From the NCBI RefSeq assembly GCF_023073315.1, contig NZ_JADPJH010000011.1, positions 538,001-602,000 of the forward strand: a stretch of DNA of 64,000 nucleotides, written 5' to 3'. Below the pieces are notes generated by a model, which did not search any database, was not told where the DNA came from, and saw only the letters and a list, made by a program, of their open reading frames with translations. How positions within the stretch are numbered: the first letter of the stretch is position 1; each line of letters starts with the position of its first letter. Source of the stretch: Bradyrhizobium sp. 1. GTDB lineage: Bacteria > Pseudomonadota > Alphaproteobacteria > Rhizobiales > Xanthobacteraceae. Shown piece by piece: positions 17,943 through 28,957 of this stretch. The translations under genes and the position numbers were made by a program.

Positions 17943-19913
17943 TCACGCCGCGCGCACCGACTCCAGGAAGCGGGCGACTTCACTCTTCAGCCGGTTGCTC
18001 TCTTGCGACAGCGATTGCGCCGCCGAATGCACCTGTGCTGACGCGGCCCCGGTTTCGCCGGCACCGCGCTGGACGTCGCCGACATTGGCGGAGACTTCAG
18101 AGGTGCCGTGCGCGGCGTGCTGGATGTTGCGGGAGATTTCCTGGGTCGCTGCGCCCTGCTCCTCCACTGCGGCAGCGATGGCCGACGAAATCTCCGACAT
18201 CCGCGCGATGGTGTCGCCGATCTCCTTGATCGCCCCGACGGAGTCTTCCGTCGCGGTCTGGATCGCGCCGATATGCTGGCTGATCTCGCCCGTGGCTCTC
18301 GCGGTCTGCTCGGCGAGCGCCTTCACCTCGCTCGCGACCACGGCAAAGCCTCTGCCGGCCTCGCCCGCCCGCGCCGCCTCGATCGTGGCATTCAGCGCCA
18401 GGAGATTGGTTTGGCTTGCAATCGTGTTGATCAACTCGACCACATCGCCGATGCGGCCTGCCGCCTTCGTCAGCTCGCCGACGCGCGCATTGGTGCGCTG
18501 CGCCTGTCCGACCGCGACGTCGGCGACGCGCGCCGATTCCTGCACCTGGCGGCTGATCTCGGAGATCGATGAGGTCATCTCCTCGCTCGCCGAGGACACC
18601 GATTGCACGTTGGCGGACGCCTCCTCCGAGGCAGCCGCCACGGCGGTCGCAAGCCCGTTGCCGCGCTCGGCGGCCTGCGTCAGCGTATTGGAGGAGGCCT
18701 CGAGCTCGGTTGCCGCCGACGACACGGTTTCGATGATCTCGCCGACGGCGCCTTCGAACGTGTTTGCGAGAAGCTGCATGTCGGCCTTGCGCTGCTCGCG
18801 CCCGCGCGCGTCCGCTTCGGTCTGCTCGACGCGCAGCCGTTCGGCCTCTGCCATGCTGGTCCTAAACACCTCGACCGCACCGGCCATCTCGCCGATCTCG
18901 TCCTTTCGTCCGATCCCGGGAACGGAAATCGAGAGCTCGCCGCGCGCGAGCCGCGTCATGGCGCCGATCATGTCGCCGAGCGCCTTCGAGATCGAGCGCC
19001 CCAAAAGGAAGCCGACCACGGCCAGCACGACGACGGTGACGCCAAAGGCAACGACCATCCACAGACGCACCGCCTCGCGCGTTGCGGCTTCAGCGTCGTC
19101 AGCCTGCTTGTACGCGGCATCGACGGCGGTCCGGACCTCGACCATGACAGGCTCGATCTCGCGGAAGGTCTTCGCCATGCTGGCGTCGAGGGCCGCACTC
19201 TGCTGCGCGGCTTCGGCCCAGGCCGCGAACTCGGACTGGTATTTCCGGAGCTTGGCCGTGATGTCGTTCATCACCGCCTCTGAGACTGCAACGACCTCGA
19301 TCGCCTTGGAGAATTCGACCCCGGCCTTCTTCACCTCGGCAATGTATTTTGGATCGCGCCGCAGCATGAAGTCCTTCTCGTGCCGGCGCATCATCAGCAT
19401 CCAGGTCGTCGACCTGGGATCGTCGATCTCCTTCAGCTTGGATTCGATGTCGTGCACCGCACCGCGAAGCGAGCCGGACAGGCCGAGCGTCTCGTTCAAC
19501 CCGAGCCTGGTCTCGGCCGCCACCAGCGCGCCGAAATCCGACGCGTAACGCTTGAAGCCCTCCTGGGCCTGCTTCATCCTGTCGGACAGCGCACTCATGC
19601 CGCCGGCCGTCATGAACCGCTGCACCTCGTCGAAATCGCGGTTGATCGGCCCAATCAGCTCGGCATTCGCCCTGGCGTAGTTCTCGGTCCGGCGCTGCTG
19701 AAAATTCTTCTCGTTGCGGCGGGCCTCCAGCATCTCGATCGAGAGCTGCTTGTCGAGATCTGCGATGGTCCGGGCGCGGTTGGCAACGGCGCGGGACGCA
19801 TCCTGGGAGAGACTGCCGACCTCGTAAATCGCGCCGAAGGCGACGAGGCCCAACAGTCCGAACAGTCCGATCGCCATGACCTTATGGGTGAGACGAATGG
19901 AAAGACCACTCAT
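17943..19913 (-). CDS. Methyl-accepting chemotaxis protein 2 (HBM-type sensor)
   Basis: A 656-residue chemoreceptor with a larger periplasmic part of about 250 residues. Two related helical blocks, [15 protein letters not shown] and [18 protein letters not shown], are the hallmark of a helical bimodular (HBM) ligand-binding domain, which in other bacteria binds organic acids. TM2 ([19 protein letters not shown]), HAMP and the usual signalling domain follow, ending FLESVRAA. The frame is open far upstream over the neighbouring gene's end, but ATG 19913 ([16 protein letters not shown]) begins the real protein. Confidence 0.92.
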   Translation of the reverse strand: MSGLSIRLTHKVMAIGLFGLLGLVAFGAIYEVGSLSQDASRAVANRARTIADLDKQLSIEMLEARRNEKNFQQRRTENYARANAELIGPINRDFDEVQRFMTAGGMSALSDRMKQAQEGFKRYASDFGALVAAETRLGLNETLGLSGSLRGAVHDIESKLKEIDDPRSTTWMLMMRRHEKDFMLRRDPKYIAEVKKAGVEFSKAIEVVAVSEAVMNDITAKLRKYQSEFAAWAEAAQQSAALDASMAKTFREIEPVMVEVRTAVDAAYKQADDAEAATREAVRLWMVVAFGVTVVVLAVVGFLLGRSISKALGDMIGAMTRLARGELSISVPGIGRKDEIGEMAGAVEVFRTSMAEAERLRVEQTEADARGREQRKADMQLLANTFEGAVGEIIETVSSAATELEASSNTLTQAAERGNGLATAVAAASEEASANVQSVSSASEEMTSSISEISRQVQESARVADVAVGQAQRTNARVGELTKAAGRIGDVVELINTIASQTNLLALNATIEAARAGEAGRGFAVVASEVKALAEQTARATGEISQHIGAIQTATEDSVGAIKEIGDTIARMSEISSAIAAAVEEQGAATQEISRNIQHAAHGTSEVSANVGDVQRGAGETGAASAQVHSAAQSLSQESNRLKSEVARFLESVRAA

Positions 19914-20118
19914 TGAATGTGCTCCAACAGGCTTGATACGCAATACAGGGAGGGCGGCAAGGCACCCGGAATATTGCGGGATCATGACTGCGTCGGTTTT
20001 CCGGAAGGTTAACCGTGCAGCCCTTCGCACCGCACTATTCGCCGCCAACGCGTGCGAGCCGCCGCGCGTCCTCACGCGGCGGTTGCAACAGGCTAACGAT
20101 AGATGAGGACCGCCGCCG

Positions 20119-21852
20119 TCAGGCCGCCCGCACCGTGTCGAGGAACTTGCCGACCTCGAGCTTGAGGCGGTTGCTGTCGCCGGACAGCGACTGCGCCGCC
20201 ACCAGCACCTGCGAGGACGCCGAACCGGTCTCGCCCGCTCCGCGCTGCACGTCGGTGATGTTGGACGACACCTGATGGGTCCCTTCCGCCGCCTGTTGCA
20301 CATTGCGGGAGATCTCCTGCGTCGCTGCGCCCTGCTCCTCCACGGCCGCCGCGATGGTGGACGATATCTCCGACAGCTTTTCAATGGTGTCGCTGATCGC
20401 GCTGATGGCGCTGACCGAGTCCTGCGTCGCGGCCTGGATGCCCGATATCTGCTGACCGATCTCGCCGGTCGCCTTGGCAGTCTGCTCGGCGAGCGCCTTC
20501 ACCTCGGAGGCGACCACGGCAAACCCACGGCCGGCCTCGCCGGCACGCGCCGCCTCAATCGTGGCGTTGAGCGCCAACAGGTTGGTCTGGCCGGCGATGG
20601 TGTTGATCAGCTCGACCACGTCGCCGATCCTGGCCGCCGCCTTGGACAATTCGCCGACACGATCCGTCGTGGTGCGGGCCTGGCTCACTGCCTCGCTCGC
20701 GACGCGAGCGGACTCCTGCACCTGGCGGCTGATCTCGGTGATCGAGGACGACAGCTCCTCGGTGGCTGATGCCACGGACTGTACGTTGGTGGAGGCTTCT
20801 TCGGAGGCCGCAGCCACCATCGTCGTCAATTCCTGTGCACGCTCCGCCGTCGAGGTCAGCGTTGACGCCGAAGCCTCGAGCTCTGTCGCGGCGGAGGACA
20901 CGGTATCGACGATCTCGCCCACGGCCGCTTCGAAGCCGTTGGCGAGCTTGTGCATCTCGGCCTTGCGTTGCGCGGCGGCGGCCTGGTCCTGCCTGGTCTT
21001 GGCCTCGGCCTCCGAGCGCACCTTCTGCTCGGACACGATCTTGAATTTTTCGACGGCCGCAGCGACGCCGCCGACTTCGTCCTTGCGGCCGAGCCCGGGC
21101 AGCACCACGGAGAAATCGCCGCCGGCAAGCTTGTCCATGGCGATTGTCAGCGCGCGGATCGGCCGCGCGATGGTCAGGAAGGACATGAGCCACGAACCGA
21201 TCAGGACGAGCGTGGCGAATGCGCCGACAACTATCCCGATCTGCTCGCTCGACGCCATCTCCTGCCGAGAACGACCGATCTCCTCTTCACTCCTGTGTTT
21301 GGCGAACTCGGCGATCTGGCCCGCAACAGCGTCCATTTCAATCGCTGTCGGTAGTGTGACTTCGCGCGAGATGCGCGCGCTCTCTTCGGTGAGCTTGGCG
21401 ACGCGGCTGACGTCCGCGCCCGTCGCCGCGACGATCTCGCCGCGGAAAGACGCGAGTTGTTGCGCGCCCTTCAAATAATCGACGGAGAGGCTCTTGAGCT
21501 TTTCCATGCGGGCGCGGTTCTCCGCAGATTGGGACAGCTTGAGCATTTCATCCGCCACGCTGCCCAGCGACTTCGATCGCTCGACAAGAGCGTCGTTCGC
21601 CTTTTGCAGTTCACCTGGATTGTTGGCGAGACGGATGTCCCGGACACTGAGCTGCATGCCGCGCAGCCCGAGCTTGGCTTCGACGGCATCCCGTGCCAGT
21701 TCCTGCTGAACGAGTGCGGCCTGGCTGGAATGACGCACATTGCCGTTGCCGACAAACTGGCTTGCGTTCATGGCGAGGACCAGGACGATACAGAGCGCCG
21801 ACGTTATCGCCAGCTTGGTACCGATCGGCAAATTCCGGACAAGGTTAGACAT
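20119..21852 (-). CDS. Methyl-accepting chemotaxis protein 3
   Basis: A 577-residue chemoreceptor, starting [22 protein letters not shown]1 is followed by a periplasmic helical bundle ([20 protein letters not shown]), TM2 ([19 protein letters not shown]), HAMP and a signalling domain ending FLDTVRAA. The signalling half is nearly identical to receptor 4, while the sensor halves are homologous but clearly diverged, so the two are tandem duplicates. An alternative ATG lies two codons upstream at 21858. No C-terminal CheR-docking pentapeptide is present. Confidence 0.93.
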   Translation of the reverse strand: MSNLVRNLPIGTKLAITSALCIVLVLAMNASQFVGNGNVRHSSQAALVQQELARDAVEAKLGLRGMQLSVRDIRLANNPGELQKANDALVERSKSLGSVADEMLKLSQSAENRARMEKLKSLSVDYLKGAQQLASFRGEIVAATGADVSRVAKLTEESARISREVTLPTAIEMDAVAGQIAEFAKHRSEEEIGRSRQEMASSEQIGIVVGAFATLVLIGSWLMSFLTIARPIRALTIAMDKLAGGDFSVVLPGLGRKDEVGGVAAAVEKFKIVSEQKVRSEAEAKTRQDQAAAAQRKAEMHKLANGFEAAVGEIVDTVSSAATELEASASTLTSTAERAQELTTMVAAASEEASTNVQSVASATEELSSSITEISRQVQESARVASEAVSQARTTTDRVGELSKAAARIGDVVELINTIAGQTNLLALNATIEAARAGEAGRGFAVVASEVKALAEQTAKATGEIGQQISGIQAATQDSVSAISAISDTIEKLSEISSTIAAAVEEQGAATQEISRNVQQAAEGTHQVSSNITDVQRGAGETGSASSQVLVAAQSLSGDSNRLKLEVGKFLDTVRAA

Positions 21853-22138
21853 GGGCATGTTCCCGAAAATGCGCGGCCAAATCATTGTCGGCCGCCTTCG
21901 GCGTTGATCGCCCTTGCCTAAAAAATGAGCGCCTCCCATTCCGATTTGGTTAACAGTGAGACCCGGAGAAATACCGGCTCGGATCTGTGGCGCACCGTGA
22001 AAAGCAGCACCGATTGCGCGCTTAACAAGTTAAGCACACCCAGGGATGGGAATTACGCCTTGCAGCGTCGCAAGACGCCCGGACGCGGCCGCCTCGCTGC
22101 AATGCGGTCGCAGGATCGATCTACCGGAAAGTGCGCAG

Positions 22139-23881
22139 TCACGCCGCGCGTACGGTCTCGAGAAACTTCCCGACCTCGAGCTTGAGACGGTTGCTGTCGC
22201 CCGACAGCATCTGCGCGGCGGACAGCACCTGTGAGGACGCCGAGCCGGTCTCGCTTGCACCGCGCTGCACGTCCGTGATGTTGGACGAGACCTGCTGGGT
22301 GCCGTGTGCGGCCTGCGCCACGTTGCGGGAGATTTCCTGCGTTGCCGCGCCCTGCTCTTCAACCGCCGCTGCGATCGTCGAGGAGATCTCGGAGAGTTTC
22401 ACGATGGTGTCGCTGATGTCCCTGATGGCGCCGACCGATTCCTGCGTCGCGGCCTGGATGCCGGAAATCTGCTGGCCGATCTCGCCGGTCGCCTTCGCTG
22501 TCTGCTCGGCGAGCGCCTTGACCTCGGAGGCGACCACCGCAAAGCCCTTGCCGGCTTCGCCGGCGCGCGCGGCCTCGATCGTGGCGTTGAGCGCCAGCAA
22601 ATTGGTCTGGCCCGCGATGGTGTTGATCAGCTCGACGACGTCACCGATGCGCGTCGCCGCCTTGGACAATTCGCTGACGCGCTCGGTCGTGGTACGGGCC
22701 TGACCGACGGCCTCACTCGCTACGCGCGCGGATTCCTGGACCTGCCGGCTGATCTCCGTGATGGAGGACGACAGCTCTTCCGTTGCCGACGCCACCGACT
22801 GCACGTTGGTGGACGCCTCCTCCGAGGCTGCCGCAACCACGGTAGTGAGCTGTTGGGTGCGCTCGGCCGTCGATGTCAGCGTGGTGGCGGATGCTTCGAG
22901 CTCGGTCGAGGCCAAAGACACCGTGCCGACGATCTCGCCGACGGCGCCTTCAAATCTGTCGGCGAGCTTGCGCATCTCGGACTTGCGCTGCTCGGATGCG
23001 ATCTGGTCCTGCCGCGCCTTGGCTTCCGCTTCCTGGCGGGCCTTCTGTTCGGACACGACCTTGAATTTCTCGACGGCGCCGGCGACCTCGCCGACCTCGT
23101 CCTTGCGGCCAAGGCCGGGCAGCACCACGGAGAAGTCGCCGCCGGCAAGCTTCTCCATCGCCACCGTCAGCGCGCGCATGGGCCGCGCAATGCTGAAGAC
23201 TGAGAAGATGCACGCGCCGATCAGGACCAGCGCGACCAGCATGCCGGTGATGAACGACGTACGCGCAACCGAAGCAACCTCTGCGTCCGCTTCCGCACGG
23301 GTCTCGACACTTCTCTGCTTGGCAAAGTTGGTGATCTCGTTGGTCAGTTCCGAGATCTCTTCGTTGATCGGTGCAAGCGTCCCCTTGCGGATACGGTCGA
23401 CCTCGGCCACCAGCTTCGTGAATTGCGCGGCCGCTTCGCCGTCCTTCTTGCCGTCGAGCGCGAGCTCTTGCTTGCGGATCGCCTGGATCAGTTCCTGTCC
23501 CTTGCCGAAATCGCCGATCAGCACGGTCAGCCGGTCGATCCGCTTCCGGTTCTCCGGCGACCGCGAGAGCTTGGCCATTTCACCTGCGAACTTCAGGGCC
23601 GCCGTCTGGCGATCGCCAAAATAGGTGACGGCTTTCTGCATCTCGGCCGGCGACGCGGAGGTCAGAATATCGCGAATGCCGATCTGCATCCCACGGACCG
23701 AGGCCTTCGCCTCCGCGGCGTTTTGCGCGATCGTCTGCTGTCCCGATGCGCCGTTGCTGAGCTTCTGGACCTCGGTGCCTCCGCTCATCTGGAGAAAGAT
23801 CATCAGCGCGACGAGGGCGATGGTCAGCGCGGAGGTGATGGCGAGTTTGGTGCCAATCCGCAGATTCTGAATGAACGACAT
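22139..23881 (-). CDS. Methyl-accepting chemotaxis protein 4
   Basis: A 580-residue chemoreceptor, first of the four in transcription order. It starts [19 protein letters not shown] behind GGAAGAG. The sensor segment ([19 protein letters not shown]) aligns with that of receptor 3. TM2 is [19 protein letters not shown], then HAMP and a signalling domain ending [19 protein letters not shown] palindrome lies about 80 nt upstream. No che genes are present in this window, so these receptors must feed an array encoded elsewhere. Confidence 0.93.
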   Translation of the reverse strand: MSFIQNLRIGTKLAITSALTIALVALMIFLQMSGGTEVQKLSNGASGQQTIAQNAAEAKASVRGMQIGIRDILTSASPAEMQKAVTYFGDRQTAALKFAGEMAKLSRSPENRKRIDRLTVLIGDFGKGQELIQAIRKQELALDGKKDGEAAAQFTKLVAEVDRIRKGTLAPINEEISELTNEITNFAKQRSVETRAEADAEVASVARTSFITGMLVALVLIGACIFSVFSIARPMRALTVAMEKLAGGDFSVVLPGLGRKDEVGEVAGAVEKFKVVSEQKARQEAEAKARQDQIASEQRKSEMRKLADRFEGAVGEIVGTVSLASTELEASATTLTSTAERTQQLTTVVAAASEEASTNVQSVASATEELSSSITEISRQVQESARVASEAVGQARTTTERVSELSKAATRIGDVVELINTIAGQTNLLALNATIEAARAGEAGKGFAVVASEVKALAEQTAKATGEIGQQISGIQAATQESVGAIRDISDTIVKLSEISSTIAAAVEEQGAATQEISRNVAQAAHGTQQVSSNITDVQRGASETGSASSQVLSAAQMLSGDSNRLKLEVGKFLETVRAA

Positions 23882-24113
23882 TGAGCTCTTCCCGAAATAA
23901 CGCACTGCCGCGCCGGAGCGCGTAAACATGCTGGAAAGGCTAATCGACAGGTTACCCATTAACGTTAAGTGCGGGCCCCGAACCTTGGGTAGAAGTACGG
24001 AAAACGCTGCTCAAGTTGGCGGACTTCCACACTTTTCGCGCGAAGCGAAATGACGCTTCGCGAATTTGCATGCGTCGCATTCGTTAACGCGGCGCCGTCG
24101 TTCGCAGTCGGGT

Positions 24114-24350
24114 TCAGCTCACGGCCTCCCCGACGAGGCTGATGCGAAAGACGGCCTTCTTGTCCTCGTCGAGCAGTTCCATGCTCCACTTGGCATTGGG
24201 CTTCAAATTGCGCGCGATGCTGCCGAGCAGGTTGGCGCAAACCTCGGTCATCTCGGTCCAGGCGGCGGCGCGGTCCTCGAACTCGTACGGCTGATCGGCG
24301 GCGCCGGAATAGCGGCCGGTGCTGATGCGGAAGAAGTACAGCGACATCAT
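24114..24350 (-). CDS. DUF6894 family small protein
   Basis: A 78-residue protein beginning MMSLYFFRISTGRYSG, with EFEDRAAAWTEMTEVCANLL and a C-terminal strand KAVFRISLVGEAV. This layout (short beta strand, aromatic YFF, Asp/Glu-rich turn, helix) matches the small DUF6894 family common in rhizobia. Function is unknown. It stands alone between the chemoreceptor cluster and an exported protein. Confidence 0.78.
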   Translation of the reverse strand: MMSLYFFRISTGRYSGAADQPYEFEDRAAAWTEMTEVCANLLGSIARNLKPNAKWSMELLDEDKKAVFRISLVGEAVS

Positions 24351-24509
24351 TGAACCCTTTTATCGGGCCGCCCCCCGGCCGTCCGCAAACTGCGGCGCGA
24401 ACAGCTACCAACGCATGAAAGCCGCCGTCCGTATGATTACGGCGCGGCGGCTTGGCTATCGGTGAACGTTTTCAACGAGAAGAGGCGCGGATCGTCCCGC
24501 GCAGCCGGT

Positions 24510-25109
24510 TCACTGTGTGGAGCGGCGCAGCTCCAGCGGGGCGTCGTTCCTGGCGGGCTCCGATTTGGCTTCGGACTTCACCGGATCGAGGCGGCTGCTC
24601 TCGACACGCGGCGTCTCGATGCGCGCGGCGACTTCGGTGTTCGCCGCGCCGACCGACCCGGTGTGCTCCGAAGAGCGCAGCGAGCGCGGACGCGCCACGG
24701 CGCGCGCCATCAGCATCTGATTGCCGCCCTGGTGGTGGAAGTCGCAATAGGCAAAGCCCATGCCCGACACCGAGCCGCGGAAGCTGCGATCGTCGGTCTT
24801 TTCCAAGTTGAAACAGGGCTCGAACGGAATGCCCTTGATCGCGGCGCAGACGTTCTGACCGCGGATCTGGAGCGTATTGCCGGGCAGGCGGAGATGTTTC
24901 ACCGGGCCTGCACCCGAGAATTGCACCGCGCCGGCGGCGCCGAGGTCGTCCAGGATGCGGCCTGCGCCGCGGGTGCCGTCGAAACAGGTGAAGGCGAATA
25001 CCTTGCCGGCGACGAAGCGGCGCGCCTCGTCGGCATTCATGCTTCCAGCAATGGCCGGCGCAAACATCGCTGCCGCCGTGACAGCCCCCAACACAATACG
25101 CGCAAGCAT
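24510..25109 (-). CDS. Conserved exported hypothetical protein
   Basis: A 199-residue protein with a signal peptide (residues 1-21, APAIAG) and a compact domain to about residue 135 holding four cysteines (FTCFDG, QNVCAA, FEPCFN, AYCDFHH) that could form two disulfides. The last 60 residues are a low-complexity Arg/Ser/Glu/Pro tail. I do not recognise the family. A long AT-rich inverted repeat (25165-25208) lies just upstream, between this gene and the oxidoreductase. Confidence 0.7.
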   Translation of the reverse strand: MLARIVLGAVTAAAMFAPAIAGSMNADEARRFVAGKVFAFTCFDGTRGAGRILDDLGAAGAVQFSGAGPVKHLRLPGNTLQIRGQNVCAAIKGIPFEPCFNLEKTDDRSFRGSVSGMGFAYCDFHHQGGNQMLMARAVARPRSLRSSEHTGSVGAANTEVAARIETPRVESSRLDPVKSEAKSEPARNDAPLELRRSTQ

Positions 25110-25164
25110 GCTCTACTCCGAACCAACCCCAGCGCGGGCGATGCCTTATCTCTTTACCCGCTGC

Positions 25165-25208
25165 TTACCATACTAACCAAGGCAACATTGAAGCAGCTTG
25201 GTTGGTAA
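25165..25208. promoter_or_regulatory. Long inverted repeat between oxidoreductase and exported protein genes
   Basis: TTACC and AACCAAG on the left pair with CTTGGTT and GGTAA on the right, around a 15-nt centre. It starts 13 nt after the oxidoreductase stop and lies 56-99 nt before the next start. It may be a weak terminator or an operator; no U-run follows it. Confidence 0.4.
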
Positions 25209-25221
25209 AGTCTGAACGCCG

Positions 25222-26208
25222 TTAGAGAATTTTTACCACGATGCGACCGCGGACCTGGCCGGCCAGGATTTTTGCGCCCCATTCCGAAACGTCGGCGAGC
25301 GGAATTTCATGAGTTATTTCAGATAGTTTCGTCCGATCCAGATCGGAGGCCAAGCGCTGCCAGGCAGCCCTGCGCGACTCGATCGGGCACATCACGGAAT
25401 CGATGCCGAGAAGGCACACCCCGCGCAAAATGAAGGGGGCGACGGAAGACGGCAGGTCCATGCCGGCGGCGAGGCCGCAGGCCGCGATCGCCCCGCCGTA
25501 CTTCGTCATCGACAGGAGATTCGCCAATGTGGTCGAGCCGACGCTGTCCAGACCACCCGCCCAGCGCTCCTTGGCGAGAGGTTTTGCCGGCGCCGACAAT
25601 TCATTGCGATCGATCACTTCGGCCGCGCCGATCTCTTTCAGATAGTCCGCTTCCGAGGCGCGGCCGGTCGAGGCGATGACGTGGTAGCCGAGCTTCGACA
25701 GCACGGCGATTGCGACCGAGCCGACGCCCCCGGCCGCGCCCGTCACCACGACCGGGCCGCTCTTCGGCGAGACGCCTTGCTTCTCCAGCGCCAGCACGGA
25801 GAGCATCGCGGTGAAGCCGGCGGTGCCGATCGCCATGGCGTCGCGTGCCGAGAGTCCTTGCGGCAAGGCGACCAGCCAGTCGCCCTTGACCCGTGCCTTC
25901 TCGGCATAGGCGCCAAGATGGGTCTCGCCCATGCCCCAGCCGGTGCAGACGACCTTGTCGCCCGCCTTCCACGCCGGATGCGATGAGGCTTCGACCGTTC
26001 CGGCGAAATCGATGCCGGCAATCATCGGGAAGCGGCGCACCACCGGCGCCTTGCCTGTCAGCGCGAGGCCGTCCTTGTAGTTCAGCGTCGACCATTCGAC
26101 GCGGACAGTGACGTCGCCATCCATCAGCTCGGCTTCGTCGAACTGCGCGAGCTGCGCGGTGGTGCCCTTGTCCGCCTTGTCGATCCGGATCGCCTTGAAT
26201 GTGGCCAC
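25222..26208 (-). CDS. MDR-family NADPH oxidoreductase (YhdH/AcuI type)
   Basis: A 328-residue zinc-independent medium-chain dehydrogenase/reductase. YhdH/AcuI relatives reduce acryloyl-CoA or other enones with NADPH. Family motifs are [33 protein letters not shown], the Rossmann block [18 protein letters not shown], and the C-terminal [12 protein letters not shown]. The GTG at 26208 is preferred because GGGAG lies 7 nt upstream and [11 protein letters not shown] is the usual N-terminus. It follows the MFS gene by 40 nt in the same direction and may be cotranscribed with it. Confidence 0.88.
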   Translation of the reverse strand: MATFKAIRIDKADKGTTAQLAQFDEAELMDGDVTVRVEWSTLNYKDGLALTGKAPVVRRFPMIAGIDFAGTVEASSHPAWKAGDKVVCTGWGMGETHLGAYAEKARVKGDWLVALPQGLSARDAMAIGTAGFTAMLSVLALEKQGVSPKSGPVVVTGAAGGVGSVAIAVLSKLGYHVIASTGRASEADYLKEIGAAEVIDRNELSAPAKPLAKERWAGGLDSVGSTTLANLLSMTKYGGAIAACGLAAGMDLPSSVAPFILRGVCLLGIDSVMCPIESRRAAWQRLASDLDRTKLSEITHEIPLADVSEWGAKILAGQVRGRIVVKIL

Positions 26209-26248
26209 GACTGCACTCCCTGACTTGTTTCGGGGATTGTTTAGCCGA

Positions 26249-27502
26249 TCAGGCCGGCTGCGCAACCGCTCGCTGGACCGGTTTCTCCACGATCGGAAGA
26301 TTGATCAGCGCCGAGAGCACGCCGAACAGGATCGAGAGCCACCAGATCGGCGTGTAGGAACCGAATTTTTCAAACACGATGCCGCCGAGAAAGACGCCGA
26401 GGAAACCGCCGACCTGATGGCTGACGAAGGCAAAGCCATAGAGGGTTGCAAACCAGCGCGTGCCGAACATCAGCGCCACCAGCGCCGAGGTCGGCGGCAC
26501 GGTCGACAGCCAGGTCAGGCCCGAGACCGCGCCGAACGCGATCGCCGAGAACGGCGTGATCGGGAACCAGATGAAGGCGAGGGTCGCAAGCGCGCGGGTG
26601 AAGTAGATAGTCGAGAGGATGAATCGCTTGGGCATATAGTTCTGGAGATAGCCGACGCTCAGCGATCCCATGATGTTGAACAGGCCGATCGCCGCAATCA
26701 CCCAGCCGCCGGTTTGCGTGGAGATGCCGCTATCGACCAGGAAGGCCGGCAGATGCACGGTAATGAAGGCGAGCTGGAAGCCGCAGGTGAAGAAGCCGAG
26801 CACCAGCAGCACATAGGAGCGATGGCCGAAGGCTTCCGCGAGCGCCTTGGTGAAGGTCTGATCGTCTGCGGGCGCCGCGCCAGCGGAGCTTGCCACCGGT
26901 GGCGTCGAGAGCGCCAGCGACAGCGGAATGATCAGCAGCATCAGGAAGCCGAACACGGTGAGCGCCTGCTGCCAGCCGAAATTGTCGATCAGCGCCACAC
27001 CAATCGGCGCGAACAGGAACTGGCCGAACGATCCCGCCGCGGTGCCGGCACCGAGCGCAAGCCCGCGCTTCTCGGCCGGCAAGAGTTTTGTGAACGCCGA
27101 CAGCACCAGATTGAACGAGCAGCCGGCAAGGCCGAAGCCGACCATCACGCCCGCGCCGATATTGAGCGACAGCGGCGTCGATGAGTAGCGCATCAACAGC
27201 AGGCCGCCGGCATAGAGCAATGCGCCGACGCACATCACGCGGAACAGGCCGAAACGATCGGCGACCGCGCCGGCGACCGGCTGGCCCAATCCCCACAACA
27301 AATTCTGAAAGGCAATCGCAAGGCCAAACACGTCACGGCCCCAGGCGAATTCGTGGCTCATCGGCTGCACGAAGAAGCCCAGCGCCGACCGCGGACCGAA
27401 GCCGAGCATGCCGATGGCGCAGCCGCAGAGAATGATGATCGCCGGCGTGCGCCAGTTGGAGGAACGCGAGACCGGACCGAGCTCGCTTGCTTGAGTCGAC
27501 AT
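26249..27502 (-). CDS. MFS transporter
   Basis: A 417-residue permease with 12 predicted membrane helices and a central cytoplasmic loop (about residues 210-230, [15 protein letters not shown]). The motif between helices 2 and 3 reads [13 protein letters not shown], close to the MFS consensus. The overall look is of the monocarboxylate-porter or oxalate/formate type; the substrate is unknown. Start ATG 27502 has GGGGAG upstream; the frame extends to 27583 without a ribosome site. Confidence 0.88.
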   Translation of the reverse strand: MSTQASELGPVSRSSNWRTPAIIILCGCAIGMLGFGPRSALGFFVQPMSHEFAWGRDVFGLAIAFQNLLWGLGQPVAGAVADRFGLFRVMCVGALLYAGGLLLMRYSSTPLSLNIGAGVMVGFGLAGCSFNLVLSAFTKLLPAEKRGLALGAGTAAGSFGQFLFAPIGVALIDNFGWQQALTVFGFLMLLIIPLSLALSTPPVASSAGAAPADDQTFTKALAEAFGHRSYVLLVLGFFTCGFQLAFITVHLPAFLVDSGISTQTGGWVIAAIGLFNIMGSLSVGYLQNYMPKRFILSTIYFTRALATLAFIWFPITPFSAIAFGAVSGLTWLSTVPPTSALVALMFGTRWFATLYGFAFVSHQVGGFLGVFLGGIVFEKFGSYTPIWWLSILFGVLSALINLPIVEKPVQRAVAQPA

Positions 27503-27725
27503 GGTGCTCCCCGTCTGTCGGTTGGCGGATCGGAATAGGCGGCCGCGAGTCAGGCATTTAATGCAGATGCATGAAAATCCCAAGTCGAAAATGATTGCGT
27601 TCCACGAAGGGCTGCCGCGGGAGCACTGCGTTTCAACGCGGCCATGGACGACGTAGCGGAACGTGTCTTGACGGGAATGTGTGCGGGGGGACCTAGCGGT
27701 CTTGCGTTGCGCGTGTTATCTTTGA

Positions 27726-27744
27726 TTTACTCACATTGAGTATA
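27726..27744 (+). promoter_or_regulatory. Candidate NadQ operator 1 upstream of nadA
   Basis: TTTACTC-acatt-GAGTATA, a TATACTC-N5-GAGTATA palindrome with one mismatch. The centre is about 107 nt before the nadA start. It pairs with a second site 74 nt downstream. Confidence 0.65.
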
Positions 27745-27766
27745 TGTAAGCTCTGGCGGAATCCCA

Positions 27767-27782
27767 CCGGCCCCTCGGCCGG
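27767..27782 (+). other. Short GC hairpin between the two nad operators
   Basis: A perfect 6-bp stem CCGGCC/GGCCGG with a 4-nt loop, midway between the two operator sites. It could be in the leader if transcription starts upstream of it. No U-run follows. Confidence 0.4.
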
Positions 27783-27799
27783 ATTTCTCAGGCTCTATA

Positions 27800-27818
27800 T
27801 ATACTCAAATAGAGCATA
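27800..27818 (+). promoter_or_regulatory. Candidate NadQ operator 2 upstream of nadA
   Basis: TATACTC-aaata-GAGCATA, the same palindrome with one mismatch on the other side. It ends 23 nt before the nadA start, over the region where a repressor would block initiation or early elongation. Confidence 0.65.
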
Positions 27819-27841
27819 ATTGACATGCACGGGAGGCTTCG

Positions 27842-28948
27842 ATGCCCATCACTGGAATTTACGGCCCCGACGACTTTGCAGGCCGGCCGCAGGGCCAAAA
27901 CCCTACCCTTCCCCGTGCCGCGCCGGCGCGAACGGGAGCCGCGCTGCCGATGCCCTCGCTGGAATGGACTGATGAGGTCGAGCGCGCCACCGCGCCGCTC
28001 TATGAACGCGTCAAGCAAGTGATCCCGCCGATCGAATGGCCGCTGATGGCACCGACCATCAAGGCGATCAACGAGCTGAAGCAGGCGCGCGGCGCGGTGA
28101 TCCTCGCGCACAATTACCAGGCCCCGGAGATTTTTCACTGCGTCGCCGATATCGGCGGCGACTCGCTCCAGCTCGCGATCGCGGCCACCAAGGTGAAATC
28201 AGGCATCATCGTCCAGTGCGGCGTGCACTTCATGGCGGAGACGTCAAAGCTGCTCAACCCCGAGAAGACGGTGCTGATCCCCGACTCTCGCGCCGGCTGC
28301 TCGCTTGCGGCCAGCATCACAGGCGCGGACGTGCGGCTGCTGCGTGAAAGATTTCCCGGCGTTCCTGTCGTCGCTTACGTCAACACCTCCGCAGAAGTGA
28401 AGGCGGAGGTCGACATCTGCTGCACCTCGTCGAACGCAGTGCAGGTGGTCGAGAGCCTGAACGCGCCGACCGCGATCTTCCTGCCCGACCGCTATCTCGC
28501 GACCTACGTCGCCTCGAAGACCGACGTGAAGATCATCGCCTGGAAGGGCGCCTGCGAGGTGCACGAGCGCTTCACCGGCGACGAGCTGCGCGCCTATCGC
28601 GAGGCCGATCCCTCCGTGCAGATCATCGCGCATCCCGAATGCCCGCCTGACGTGCTCGCCGAGGCCGACTTTACCGGCTCGACCGCGCACATGATCAACT
28701 GGGTGCGCGAGAAACGTCCGAAGCGCCTGGTGATGATCACGGAATGCTCGATGGCCGACAATGTGCGGGCCGAGCTTCCTGACGTCGAGATGCTGCGCCC
28801 CTGCAATATCTGCCCGCACATGAAGCGCATCACGCTCGCCAACATCCTGGAGAGCCTGCTGACACTCGGCGAGGAAGTGACGATCGATCCCGCACTGGCG
28901 GAACGCGCGCGACGATCGGTCGAGCGGATGATCAATCTGAAGAATTGA
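27842..28948 (+). CDS. nadA: Quinolinate synthase
   Basis: A 368-residue 4Fe-4S enzyme that condenses iminoaspartate with dihydroxyacetone phosphate to quinolinate. The cluster ligands are recognisable as C153 (RAGCSLA), C238 (WKGACEVH) and C324 (CNICPHM), spaced like those of known Nad[21 protein letters not shown] is the substrate-binding signature. The first 45 or so residues are a variable leader. Start ATG 27842 has GGGAGG upstream. It is the first gene of nadABC, probably repressed by NadQ through the two operators upstream. Confidence 0.96.
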   Translation: MPITGIYGPDDFAGRPQGQNPTLPRAAPARTGAALPMPSLEWTDEVERATAPLYERVKQVIPPIEWPLMAPTIKAINELKQARGAVILAHNYQAPEIFHCVADIGGDSLQLAIAATKVKSGIIVQCGVHFMAETSKLLNPEKTVLIPDSRAGCSLAASITGADVRLLRERFPGVPVVAYVNTSAEVKAEVDICCTSSNAVQVVESLNAPTAIFLPDRYLATYVASKTDVKIIAWKGACEVHERFTGDELRAYREADPSVQIIAHPECPPDVLAEADFTGSTAHMINWVREKRPKRLVMITECSMADNVRAELPDVEMLRPCNICPHMKRITLANILESLLTLGEEVTIDPALAERARRSVERMINLKN

Positions 28949-28957
28949 GAGCTGAAA

